NCBI RefSeq assembly: GCF_030388325.1 | Contig: NZ_CP103794.1 | Coordinates: forward strand, 5,084,001 to 5,148,000 | DNA length: 64,000 nucleotides | Direction: 5' to 3' | Origin: Flavobacterium johnsoniae | GTDB taxonomy: Bacteria > Bacteroidota > Bacteroidia > Flavobacteriales > Flavobacteriaceae | Part shown: positions 10,201 through 17,648 of the stretch, piece by piece | How positions within the stretch are numbered: position 1 is the stretch's first letter | Layout of the letters: every line of letters begins with the position of its first letter | The notes under the pieces: generated by a model | Database searches by the model: none | What the model saw: the letters and a program-made list of their open reading frames with translations, nothing else | What the model was told of the DNA's origin: nothing | Translations under genes and position numbers: made by a program

Positions 10201-10586
10201 ACCACTACTTTTTCTGCAGCTCTTTCTTTTACAACAATTGTATTTCCATTAGAAAAACTAAAATCAAAATCTTTATTAGAAAAACTGGCTTCTAATAATT
10301 CATTCACTTTAATTTTTCCTTTTTTTAAATGTACTTTAGGTAATTTTTTAAATAAATCTTCCTGATAAATAAAAGTGTAGTTGGTTTGTTTTGTGATGAT
10401 ATCAAAAACTTCGTCAACAGTTACTGTTTTATCAGCCGTAATTACAACTTTTGAGTTCTGTGAAAATAGATTTACGGGAGAAAAACCAAAAATTGTAGTA
10501 CAAAACAAGAAGATAAAAGTTCTCATAATGTTAATAATTAGCCGATCTCTAAAATAGAAATAGGCGCTGGTTAATTTAAATTTCAT
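7209..10586 (-). CDS. SusC/RagA TonB-dependent transporter with N-terminal signalling domain
   Basis: This outer-membrane receptor is 1125 residues long. An STN (secretin/TonB short N-terminal) domain covers about 43-120 and is the part that signals to a FecR anti-sigma factor. A carboxypeptidase-regulatory-like domain (IKGTVTNEAKEPLPGVNIKVRG) follows, then the plug (LKDAASTALYGSRSANGVVVI), then the barrel. It imports the ligand captured by SusD using TonB energy. FecR and the sigma factor are encoded just upstream, so ligand-triggered autoinduction is expected. The frame opens at 10586, but the signal peptide (MRTFIFLFCTTIFGF) begins at the internal Met at 10526; such leader extensions are common in STN-type SusC genes. 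Confidence 0.94.
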   Translation of the reverse strand: MKFKLTSAYFYFRDRLIINIMRTFIFLFCTTIFGFSPVNLFSQNSKVVITADKTVTVDEVFDIITKQTNYTFIYQEDLFKKLPKVHLKKGKIKVNELLEASFSNKDFDFSFSNGNTIVVKERAAEKVVVLQSKIIEIKGTVTNEAKEPLPGVNIKVRGTNAAVQTDFDGKYTISAPEDGQVLFTYIGHKAQIVEVNKRKVINVTLIQETKQLEGVVVNTGVTVRKKELITGAVTVFKGEELRQISTQNAVQALKSLDPSFIVVNNNLVGSNPNILPTIEVRGQTSLTANQVDSQFKDDPNQPLFILDGFPTTLQQVVDLDINRIASITLLKDAASTALYGSRSANGVVVIETTKPIPGKLQFSYVYNSSYELADLSVYNLMNSEQKLEFERLSGVYTTTNPASEYDFKVQKEYQRRLAAVRSGVNTYWLNEPIQMGITSGHSLNFGGGSDEFRFNIAGNYKKVTGTMKGTEHNTWGYNTSLTYRKDKWNINNQTFVSGGDNQESPYGSFETWAKVSPYYPKHNEYGVITRYLDGSSLPLEDKNIVVNQAPNPLYNVFLGSYNKSNIFNFTNNFAINYDVNAHLKTTGAISVSRNSTIATVFISPDDTRYITDIATEKGSYYRNEAITDKWNANLGATYSNVFRDVHSFNYTVRASALETQNNAFGTTLRGFPLGVEGNPAFAFGYQPNGKPRVYTQLVRSVDLTNQINYAYDRKYLFDFTHTISGATNFGTNKKYSPYWGVGFGWNINNEFKMNENIVNILKLRGNIGQTGNQNLVGFASFDVYSYNINTNVFGPGLAVSQLANPNLEAQRTKDLSVGLDLAMFRNRLTATLGAYRRKTSPQIVAIDLAASTGVNAYPLNVGYLTTEGVEWKLNYNFIYDLQKNFIWGVGIMGASGDNKLGGFNNALSSLNEAAQKTSSLTRYYDGASSNDLWAVPSLGIDPATGREVFLKKNGQSTFTLDKSDEVVMGNSREIATGVVSTNVTYKGFSFGLFVRYSFGAERFNSALYNKVENISKDNIFDNQDARAFTDRWTTPGQIAQFKAIGLTNSTPISSRFIQKDDYIAGESIRLGYRVTDRAWLKRAGLTGLGFNAIANEFFQVSTIKAERGIDYPFSRIYSLNLNLSF

Positions 10587-10698
10587 AAATTTACATGTTA
10601 ATTGGTTGGTTGGTTGTTAAAACTGATTAATGGATTAATACATAGAAAGGGATAAAGTGCAGTACGGTGAGAGGTCTAAACTTTAATCCCTTTTCTTT

Positions 10699-11841
10699 TT
10701 ATTTGATAATAATCTTATCATCTTTTTTCTCATAGGCATTAATAAAATTAATATTCTTGATTGTCGTTAATATGTCTTCTAATTTTTGATTTTTGTTTAA
10801 AACTCCATTAAACTTAACATTCCCAAGAGCCGGATCTGCAAACACAATATCTACATCATACCATCTTGACAGTACTTTTGCAATTTCTTTGAGAGGCATT
10901 CCTTTAAATACAAATAAGCCTTTTCTCCAAGAAATTTCGTTGTAAACATCAACTTCAGAAACGGTAATATTTCCGTTGTATTCTGAAATTCTCGATTGTT
11001 CATTCGGAACCAAAGTTTTTCTTTTACTTGCATTACTTACTGCAACTACACCTTCGACCAAAGTGGTGTAAATAGTCGATTCGTCTCGATACGCTTTAAT
11101 GTTAAATTGAGTTCCAATAACTTCAACATTTTGATTTTCGGTTTTAACTTTAAATCTTGAACCTTTATGTTTCGTGCTTGGCGAAACTTCAAAATAAGCT
11201 TCTCCGTAAACCAATTCTACTTGTCTGGTTTCTCCATCTACAAAAGCGACCGGGTATTTTAATTGCGATTCCGAATTCAGCCAAACTTTAGTGCTATCTG
11301 CCAATTGAACAAAAAATTGTCCTCCTCTCGGAATTGTTAAAAGATTATTGGCAATAGTTGAACCTTTTGAATTATAAATCAACTTTTCTCCGTTACTCGA
11401 AGCATTTCCTTTTGTATACGATTTTCCTTTTTCTAAAGCGATAACAGATCCGTCTTCTAAAGTCAAAGTTGCTTTGTCACTTCCAATTAGAATTTCTTTG
11501 TGTGCAACCTGCGGAGTTTCAATTTTAAGCGGATTTGTTTTATTGATTATTAATGAAATCGAAATCAACAATAATAAAGATGCCGCCATCGCAACCAGTT
11601 TAAATCTGTTTGTGGCATAAAACGGTTTCAGGCGAATAACTTCTTTTTCCTCAGATTGAATCGCATTTTGAAGACGCGTTCTCATTTTGAGTTCCATTTC
11701 TTCTTTAGAACCAAGCGCATCATTCCAGTTTTCATCTGTTTGAAAACTTTCGTAAAAATTCAATAGTTTATTATTCTCCTCGAGATTGGTATCACCGGAA
11801 AGATATCTATTTAGTAAAACTAAAAAATCCTCTTTTTTCAT
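10699..11841 (-). CDS. FecR-family anti-sigma factor
   Basis: This is an inner-membrane protein that transmits the signal from the SusC STN domain to the cytoplasmic sigma factor. A short cytoplasmic helical part precedes one membrane segment (LVAMAASLLLLISISLII). A periplasmic FecR domain follows (PRGGQFFVQLADSTKVWLN; VELVYGEAYFEV). A C-terminal DUF4974-type STN-like domain ends the protein (FKGMPLKEIAKVLSRWYDVD). I prefer the ATG at 11841 (380 residues) over the open frame start at 11883, because MKKEDFLVLLNRYLSG is the usual family N-terminus. It lies between the sigma gene and susC, all on the minus strand. Confidence 0.9.
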   Translation of the reverse strand: MKKEDFLVLLNRYLSGDTNLEENNKLLNFYESFQTDENWNDALGSKEEMELKMRTRLQNAIQSEEKEVIRLKPFYATNRFKLVAMAASLLLLISISLIINKTNPLKIETPQVAHKEILIGSDKATLTLEDGSVIALEKGKSYTKGNASSNGEKLIYNSKGSTIANNLLTIPRGGQFFVQLADSTKVWLNSESQLKYPVAFVDGETRQVELVYGEAYFEVSPSTKHKGSRFKVKTENQNVEVIGTQFNIKAYRDESTIYTTLVEGVVAVSNASKRKTLVPNEQSRISEYNGNITVSEVDVYNEISWRKGLFVFKGMPLKEIAKVLSRWYDVDIVFADPALGNVKFNGVLNKNQKLEDILTTIKNINFINAYEKKDDKIIIK

Positions 11842-11995
11842 TTTTTTTGTATTATTCGGGGAGTATATTAAGTAAGTATCCAAAAAGACACCTACCCCCT
11901 AGTCCAAATTGTATTTTTTTTATTTTTTTTGAAAAATGACTAAAAAAAGAAGAAAACGCACACACCATCAATCCGACAACAATATTTAATTCCTG

Positions 11996-12631
11996 CTAAA
12001 AGATATTTTTTGTGAGCCATAAAATCATTGCCATACTGATACTTTCTCCCATAGAAGATCGAATGGTATGCAAAGCTTTTGTAATATGATTTTCGACTGT
12101 TTTTGTAGAAATGTTAAGTCGTTCGGCAATTTCTTTATGACTAAGCTGTTCTTCTCTGCTTAGTTTATAAACTGCCTGACATTTTTCTGGAAGAGATTCG
12201 ATAATTAAATTCAATTGTTGCACCAATTCGTCGTGCATTAATTGTGTTTCTGGCGTAGAAGTTAAAAAGCGTTTTTCTAAATCATCAAAAAGTTCGACGT
12301 GAATTTTGTCTTTATTTTTTCTTAAATGATTAAAAACCTGATATCTAGCGCAGGCATACATATAACCTTTTAACGAAATATGAATTTCAATTTTTTCACG
12401 ATTATGCCAGATATTCATAAAAATATCCTGAATAATATCTTCGCATAATTCCTTGTCTTTGATAACATTATAAGCAGACATAAAGAGTGCCTGCCAAAAT
12501 TTATTATACAATTCTGTCAATGCCGATTCATCGCCGTCGCGGAGACGATCGATTAAAATTTGATCTTGATTTAAGACAGTATTCGACAATGATTGCGGTT
12601 TTAAGAGAATTGAATAATTCGCAACAAACAT
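11996..12631 (-). CDS. ECF RNA polymerase sigma-70 factor (Bacteroidota SusC-linked type)
   Basis: This is a sigma factor of about 211 residues. Region 2 is visible as ALTELYNKFWQALFMSA and DIIQDIFMNIWHNRE. Region 4 is a helix-turn-helix (LSHKEIAERLNISTKTVENHI). The frame is open to 12688, but the Met at 12631 gives a length closer to the family norm. It is expected to activate the susC operon when released by the adjacent FecR protein. The C-terminus carries an unusual hydrophobic tail (SMAMILWLTKNIF), common in this SusC-linked subgroup. Confidence 0.92.
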   Translation of the reverse strand: MFVANYSILLKPQSLSNTVLNQDQILIDRLRDGDESALTELYNKFWQALFMSAYNVIKDKELCEDIIQDIFMNIWHNREKIEIHISLKGYMYACARYQVFNHLRKNKDKIHVELFDDLEKRFLTSTPETQLMHDELVQQLNLIIESLPEKCQAVYKLSREEQLSHKEIAERLNISTKTVENHITKALHTIRSSMGESISMAMILWLTKNIF

Positions 12632-13015
12632 AATAAATTTGCCGATTAATCCTAATTTGTTCTCGACAACACAGCCATATAATTGCAATAGTTCTTAATT
12701 TTAATATTTTAAAAAAACTAAAAATTTGACAATTATAACTCTTAATATTATTTATTTTTTCAATTTAAACAACTTCTTTCACTAAAATAAAATGAATTTT
12801 ACAAAATATACTTCATAAATTCATGTTAAGTTAAAATTGTATTTTTATTAAATTTAGAAAAATTGACGTAGCCAATTTCTTTAAATCTCTAAATTGAAAT
12901 TCTTTAAGTTTATTTTAAATAAAAAATCAAAAGACTTTACGGAATGTAATTTTTGTAACAAAAAAACAATTCCAAAAAGTCTTTAATTTATTTCTCGATA
13001 AAGATTACTCTGATT
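12632..13015. other. Gene-free stretch between sigma gene and GH43 gene
   Basis: This AT-rich stretch holds the upstream region of the sigma gene and the terminator of the GH43 gene. I see no coding frame in it. Confidence 0.5.
12930..12984 (-). terminator. Hairpin downstream of the GH43 gene
   Basis: The arms AAAGACTTT (12930-12938) and AAAGTCTTT (12976-12984) enclose a second inverted pair, GGAAT/ATTCC. It lies just past the GH43 stop codon and is A/T rich on both sides. Confidence 0.5.
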
Positions 13016-13969
13016 TTATTTTAACGGATTAGCTTTTACACCTTCATTAGTTAAAACAACCGGTTTAATAAAACCTTTTTCATCAAAAAACATTTCTTCG
13101 ATGCAAGTTTCTCTCGAATGCATAACTGTTTCTGTCAATGGTCTTCTGTGATACACAATATAATATTGCTCTTTATTCGGCACTTTTATAACAGAATGAT
13201 GTCCAGCGGCACGCGCAATTTTCGGATCAGATTCTAAAACTTTTCCAATTCTTTTAAAGGGTCCCATTGGCGAATCTGCAATTCCATATGCCACACAATA
13301 ATCCGGCCCGCCCCAATCGCCTTCAGACCACATAAAATAATATTTATTGTTTTTGATAAACATAAAAGGACCTTCTGTATAATTATCAGGCGTCATTTCT
13401 TTGAAAATCGTTTTATCTTCAAAAGGAATAAAACCAGTAAAATCAGATTTCAATTTAGCGATATTGCAATGTCTCCAACCGCCATAAATTAAATAATGCT
13501 GACCGTCTTTGTCTTTAAAAACAAATTGATCAATTGGCTGAGCACCATTAATAATTTTATCAACCAAAGGTTTTCCTAAATAATCTTTATAAGGCCCTTC
13601 TGGTTTTGAAGCTACGGCAACTCCAATTCCGCCTTTTTCTCCTTCATGAATATCATTCGCACCAAAAAACAGGAAATATTTGTTTTTATTTTTAATGATA
13701 GACGGCGCCCACATAGCTCGTTTTGCCCATTTTACAGCCGTTGTATCTAAAATTCTTGGATGCTTTGTCCAATTTACCAAATCTGGCGAAGAAAAAGCAT
13801 CGAAGAAAACCTGATCATCAAAAGGTGCCGAATAAGTTGGAAAAACCCAATATGTTTTATCGAAAATAATGCCTTCGGGATCTGCATACCAGCCTTTAAA
13901 AATTGGATTATTTTGTGCAAATGAATGCAGCGAAGTAAGCATCAGAAAACCGAAGAGAATCTTTTTCAT
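13016..13969 (-). CDS. Secreted GH43-like glycoside hydrolase
   Basis: This 317-residue enzyme has a signal peptide cut near residue 19 and a five-bladed propeller-type GH43 core. The three expected acidic residues are visible: D30 in WYADPEG (general base), D147 in PIDQF (pKa modulator) and E199 in YTEGPF (general acid). WAPSIIKNKNKYFLFFGAND is a family hallmark. GH43 members are mostly arabinofuranosidases or beta-xylosidases, and the specificity cannot be told here. The gene is monocistronic, divergent from the MocR-type regulator and separate from the SusCD locus. Confidence 0.9.
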   Translation of the reverse strand: MKKILFGFLMLTSLHSFAQNNPIFKGWYADPEGIIFDKTYWVFPTYSAPFDDQVFFDAFSSPDLVNWTKHPRILDTTAVKWAKRAMWAPSIIKNKNKYFLFFGANDIHEGEKGGIGVAVASKPEGPYKDYLGKPLVDKIINGAQPIDQFVFKDKDGQHYLIYGGWRHCNIAKLKSDFTGFIPFEDKTIFKEMTPDNYTEGPFMFIKNNKYYFMWSEGDWGGPDYCVAYGIADSPMGPFKRIGKVLESDPKIARAAGHHSVIKVPNKEQYYIVYHRRPLTETVMHSRETCIEEMFFDEKGFIKPVVLTNEGVKANPLK

Positions 13970-14077
13970 AGTTTTTTTTTATTTTAAAAGTAATAAAACA
14001 TTTTAAAGTATTGAATTTGAGTTTCAAACTTTTCATAAAATGTACTTTCAATCTATTTTTTGATTTTATAAATATTG

Positions 14078-14085
14078 TATTTTTG
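14078..14085 (+). promoter_or_regulatory. Bacteroidota -7 promoter element for the MocR gene
   Basis: TATTTTTG fits the TAnnTTTG consensus and lies 43 bases before the start codon. No well-spaced -33 element is seen. Confidence 0.45.
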
Positions 14086-14128
14086 GACTAGAAAATAGTT
14101 TTCATTCAATAAACTTAAAACAGTCCAG

Positions 14129-15541
14129 ATGCTTCGTCCTTGGCCATTAGAAATTCAGCTTGACAAAAAATCAGACAAAGCGATTTATCTTCAAATCGCT
14201 GATGCAGTTATCGATGCGGTAAAAACAGGAAAATTAGTAAGCGGAAATGCGCTTCCGGGAAGCAGGCAGTTGGCACAATTATTAAAAGTAAATCGCAACA
14301 CAGTTGTGGAAGCTTTGGATGTTTTAACTGCCGAAGGATGGCTTGAAACTTTTGATAGAAAAGGCACTTTTGTAACGAATTCACTTCCGAAAATCGATCA
14401 TTCATTAGAGAATAAAAAAGAGCAAAAAACTTCAACTGAAGAACAAAAGAGTTTTTTAGTTTTTGATGATGGACTTCCAGACAGTCGATTGGCGCCAATG
14501 AATGATTTGGCAAGAGCTTATCGCGAATTGTTTAGCCGAAAATCGCGTTGGCAAATTATGGGTTACAGCAGCGAATTGGGAAATTTGGAATTTAGAAAAT
14601 CGATTGCTCAAATGCTCAATTTTAAACGTGGCATGAGTATTTCTCACGATCAAATCTGCATAACACGCGGAAGCCAAATGGCGATGTATTTGGCTTCGCA
14701 TTGCATTCTGAAATCTGGTGATTTTGTTTTGATTGAAAATCCTGGCTATAAACCTGCTTGGGAAACTTTTGAAAATTCTGGCGCAAAATTGCTTCCAATC
14801 GATGTAGAATCAGACGGATTGAATATCGATCAAGTCGAAGAATATTTGCAAACTCATCAAAACATAAAGGCAATTTATGTTACGCCTCATCATCAATTTC
14901 CGACTACGGTAACATTGTCTTTAAAAAAGAGATTAAAACTAATTGAACTTTCAAATCAATATAACTTTACGATTATTGAAGACGATTATGATAATGAATT
15001 TCATTTTGGTCAACGTCCGATTCTTCCCATTTCGAGTTATTTGGCTTTAAAAAACTATGTTTATATTGGCAGTTTTAGTAAAGTTGTTGCGCCCGCGCTG
15101 CGTATTGGTTATTTAGTTAGTTCTCAAGAAAATATCCAGAAAATCGGAAATCACAGAAAAATAATTGATGTTCAGGGCGATAATATTATGGAAGAAGCGA
15201 TTTTAAACCTCATCAATGAAGGAAAAATAAAACGTCATCTTAAAAAAGCTAATTTGATTTATAAAAGTAAAAGAGATTTTTTTGAAAGCATTTTAAATCA
15301 ACATCTTAAAGACAAAATAAGCTTTTCAAAACCCGAAGGCGGACTTGCTTTTTGGATTGTTCCAAAAGCTGAAATTGATGTTTTGGATGTTTTTGAAAAA
15401 CTAAAATCGCAAGGCATTCAGATTATGAGTCCAGATCGATTTAGTTTTGATAAAACAATTAAAGGTTTCCGTTTAGGATACGCTTCACTTTCCGAAAAGC
15501 AAATCGAGGAAGGAATTAAGGCGCTTGCTAAATTTTTGTAA
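14129..15541 (+). CDS. MocR-type transcription regulator (GntR wHTH fused to aminotransferase fold)
   Basis: This 470-residue protein has an N-terminal GntR winged helix (about 15-90: IYLQIADAVIDAVKTGKL; LAQLLKVNRNTVVEALDVL). A fold-type-I aminotransferase domain (about 110-470) follows, with the PLP-lysine segment GSFSKVVAPALRIGYLV and the upstream YVTPHHQFPTT. MocR proteins bind PLP as a cofactor or effector and control genes such as pdxST or amine metabolism. No obvious target gene is adjacent: GH43 diverges on the left, and DUF2024 and yggS lie on the right. Its start codon is supported by the promoter element 43 bases upstream. Confidence 0.9.
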   Translation: MLRPWPLEIQLDKKSDKAIYLQIADAVIDAVKTGKLVSGNALPGSRQLAQLLKVNRNTVVEALDVLTAEGWLETFDRKGTFVTNSLPKIDHSLENKKEQKTSTEEQKSFLVFDDGLPDSRLAPMNDLARAYRELFSRKSRWQIMGYSSELGNLEFRKSIAQMLNFKRGMSISHDQICITRGSQMAMYLASHCILKSGDFVLIENPGYKPAWETFENSGAKLLPIDVESDGLNIDQVEEYLQTHQNIKAIYVTPHHQFPTTVTLSLKKRLKLIELSNQYNFTIIEDDYDNEFHFGQRPILPISSYLALKNYVYIGSFSKVVAPALRIGYLVSSQENIQKIGNHRKIIDVQGDNIMEEAILNLINEGKIKRHLKKANLIYKSKRDFFESILNQHLKDKISFSKPEGGLAFWIVPKAEIDVLDVFEKLKSQGIQIMSPDRFSFDKTIKGFRLGYASLSEKQIEEGIKALAKFL

Positions 15542-15577
15542 AAAGTCTAAAAAAAAACATATTTAAACGCGGATTTT

Positions 15578-15660
15578 ACGGATTTGCTATCGCAAAGACG
15601 CGGAAAAAAAACTGATTTTAAAATCTGCGTCTATCAGCCTCTTTGCGATAGCAAATCCGT
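15578..15660. repeat. Long inverted repeat between MocR and DUF2024 genes
   Basis: Perfect 20-base arms (15578-15597 and 15641-15660) are separated by 43 bases. The flanks are also similar (GCGGATTTTACGG on the left, CCGTTTTATCAGCG on the right). It lies between convergent genes. It may act as a bidirectional terminator, but the length suggests a dispersed palindromic repeat. Confidence 0.75.
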
Positions 15661-15680
15661 TTTATCAGCGTCCAATTCAT

Positions 15681-15944
15681 TTAATTACAATTTTCCATTT
15701 CAATAATAGAAAAACCATTTGCCCGAACTTGATTTTCGACTTCAATTGGAGCTTTATCAATGTGACAGAAACGACATTCTTTAGAAGATAAAGCTTGTCC
15801 TTCTTGATTTACACTTTTTAGGTAAATTTTACCGTATTCATACACTTGTTCTGCATCGTTCACATTTTCGTCTACCAAAATATCAAAATGCATAATTTTT
15901 CCGTCTTTGCGGGTTACGTAAGTATCCCAAACTGCTATTTTCAT
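15681..15944 (-). CDS. DUF2024 family small protein
   Basis: This 87-residue cytoplasmic protein begins MKIAVWDTYVTRKDGKIMHFDI, the hallmark of DUF2024. It contains the conserved CRFCHID segment (CxxCH, cysteines near 59 and 62), which could bind a metal. I know of no established function. It is convergent with the MocR gene and divergent from yggS. Confidence 0.85.
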   Translation of the reverse strand: MKIAVWDTYVTRKDGKIMHFDILVDENVNDAEQVYEYGKIYLKSVNQEGQALSSKECRFCHIDKAPIEVENQVRANGFSIIEMENCN

Positions 15945-15951
15945 TTCCTAA

Positions 15952-15985
15952 GTTTCTAAGTTACTAAGTCGCTAAGGGACTAAGT
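15952..15985. repeat. CTAAGT-rich short tandem repeat
   Basis: About four imperfect 8-10 base units centred on CTAAG sit directly upstream of the DUF2024 start. It is the reverse-oriented counterpart of the CTTAG-rich stretches at 42235-42276 and 63190-63236. Confidence 0.6.
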
Positions 15986-16105
15986 TTTATTGTTTTTATT
16001 CGACAAATTTACGCTGGTTTTGAAACTGCTGAATAATCCAGTTTTTTCATTTTTTGAAAGATTCTGGTCCAGTAAGATTTTGAGGTTTCGATTTAATTTT
16101 GTGAT

Positions 16106-16837
16106 ATGAAAAACGAGATTATTTTTAATTTGATAAAAGTTCATCAGCGAATCGAAGATGCGTGTCGAATCTCTAAAAGAAATCCTAATGAAGTTCAGCT
16201 TTTATTAGCGACAAAAACTGTTTCGCCAGAACAAATTCGTATTGCAATTGAAGCCGGAGAAAGTTTAATGGGCGAAAATAAAATGCAGGAATTACGAGAT
16301 AAAGATGCCGAATTGAAACATCTTCCTGTAGAACGACATTTTATTGGGCATCTTCAAACCAACAAAATCAAAGACGTTTTCAAATATGTGACTTGCATTC
16401 AATCTTTAGACCGAATAAGTTTGGCTGATGAACTTCAGAAACAGCTTCAAAATCAAAATAGAAAATTAGATGTTTTTATTCAGGTTAATACTTCTTATGA
16501 AGAAAGTAAATTCGGTTTGGCGCCAGAGGAAGTTTTGTCTTTCATTAAAAAAATAAAAACGTATGAAAATCTAAATATTAAAGGTTTAATGACAATCGGA
16601 CTTTTAGATGTTGAGAAAGAAAAGATGATTCCGTCACTTAGACTTTTAAGAACGATTCGAGATGAAATTTATGCCGAAAAAATAGAAGGTTTACAAGATT
16701 TAAAACTTTCTATGGGAATGTCTCAAGATTTAGAACTTGCGATCGCTGAAGGCTCTAACATAGTGAGAATTGGCACTTCGATTTTTGGAAATCGTTTTTT
16801 AGGAAAAGAAATATGGAATGAAAACATTGCAGAATAA
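16106..16837 (+). CDS. yggS: YggS family pyridoxal phosphate homeostasis protein
   Basis: This 243-residue TIM-barrel protein carries the PLP lysine at K37 (LLLATKTV). The other family motifs are visible: GENKMQEL, RHFIGHLQTNK, IQVNTSYEESKFG and GLMTIG. The C-terminus has SMGMSQDLELAIAEGSNIVRIG. YggS/PROSC proteins have no enzymatic activity and buffer cellular PLP. Length and motifs are complete. The AAA ATPase gene follows after 29 bases but has its own promoter element. Confidence 0.95.
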   Translation: MKNEIIFNLIKVHQRIEDACRISKRNPNEVQLLLATKTVSPEQIRIAIEAGESLMGENKMQELRDKDAELKHLPVERHFIGHLQTNKIKDVFKYVTCIQSLDRISLADELQKQLQNQNRKLDVFIQVNTSYEESKFGLAPEEVLSFIKKIKTYENLNIKGLMTIGLLDVEKEKMIPSLRLLRTIRDEIYAEKIEGLQDLKLSMGMSQDLELAIAEGSNIVRIGTSIFGNRFLGKEIWNENIAE

Positions 16838-16841
16838 AACT

Positions 16842-16849
16842 TAATTTTG
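16842..16849 (+). promoter_or_regulatory. Putative -7 promoter element for the AAA ATPase gene
   Basis: TAATTTTG matches TAnnTTTG, immediately after the yggS stop codon and 18 bases before the ATPase start. Confidence 0.45.
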
Positions 16850-16866
16850 CAGCAAATAAAACGCAG

Positions 16867-17574
16867 ATGAACCTGAATGATCTTACCGTAATTGATAACG
16901 AAAAAATTGCTTTAGACGATTTATTTTTTAGTGAAGAAAATAAAGCAGCCTTACTTCAAATTATCAAAGAACATCAATATATTGAAGAATTAAAAAAGTA
17001 CAATCTTAAAGTAGATAATAAAATTTTACTGCACGGAAGTTCTGGATGCGGTAAAACGACAACGGCAAAAGCGATTGCGAATACTTTAAACAAAAAAATT
17101 ATCATCGTAAACCTCAGCACGGTTATTGACGCGCGAATTGGTGAGACTTCTAAAAACTTAAAAGCTATTTTTGATAAAGCAATTCGCGAAAGAGCAGTTT
17201 TGTTTTTAGATGAATTTGATCAAATTGGCAAAAGCCGCGACAGCGACGATAAAGATGTGGGGGAAATGAGACGTTTGGTTAATACTATTATTCAGCTTTT
17301 TGATTATTTCCCAACAGATAGTTTAGTAATCTGCGCAACAAATCATTATGAGATAATTGACAGCGCTTTATTAAGAAGATTTCAGCTTCGTTTAAAATAC
17401 GAAATGCCTTCTGAAAGTCATTTGGATATTTATTACGATAAAATTTTAAGTGAATTCCCAAAACAATTTCAAAATACCGAAAGACGTTATGCTATTTCAT
17501 ACGCCGAAGCTTTAGATTATATTCATACTTCTATGAAAAAACAGATTATCGCTTCTTTAGATATTCAACAATAA
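16867..17574 (+). CDS. Small stand-alone AAA+ ATPase
   Basis: This 235-residue protein is essentially one AAA core. Walker A is GSSGCGKT (57-64) and Walker B is VLFLDEFDQ (111-119). Sensor 1 is ICATNHYE (N159), and arginine-finger candidates lie at ALLRRFQLRL (R170-R171). The N-terminal 45 residues are helical, and there is no substrate-recruiting or protease domain. AAA proteins of this size often pair with a peptidase or another partner encoded next door, but none is adjacent here. A strong terminator follows at once. The function is unknown. Confidence 0.88.
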   Translation: MNLNDLTVIDNEKIALDDLFFSEENKAALLQIIKEHQYIEELKKYNLKVDNKILLHGSSGCGKTTTAKAIANTLNKKIIIVNLSTVIDARIGETSKNLKAIFDKAIRERAVLFLDEFDQIGKSRDSDDKDVGEMRRLVNTIIQLFDYFPTDSLVICATNHYEIIDSALLRRFQLRLKYEMPSESHLDIYYDKILSEFPKQFQNTERRYAISYAEALDYIHTSMKKQIIASLDIQQ

Positions 17575-17580
17575 ATCAAA

Positions 17581-17606
17581 AAACCCGTTGCAAATGCAAC
17601 GGGTTT
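17581..17606 (+). terminator. Intrinsic terminator after the AAA ATPase gene
   Basis: A 12-bp perfect stem (AAACCCGTTGCA / TGCAACGGGTTT) has a two-base loop and is followed by a T-run. The convergent GT2 gene ends at 17649, so it may work in both directions. Confidence 0.9.
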
Positions 17607-17648
17607 TTCTTTACGGAGTTTTTATATAGAATGAATAGTGTACAAATT

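Noticed and set aside
1046..12631. Polysaccharide utilisation locus
   Set aside because: There is a SusCD pair but no glycoside hydrolase, lyase or esterase within the operon; GH43 at 13.0 kb is separately transcribed.
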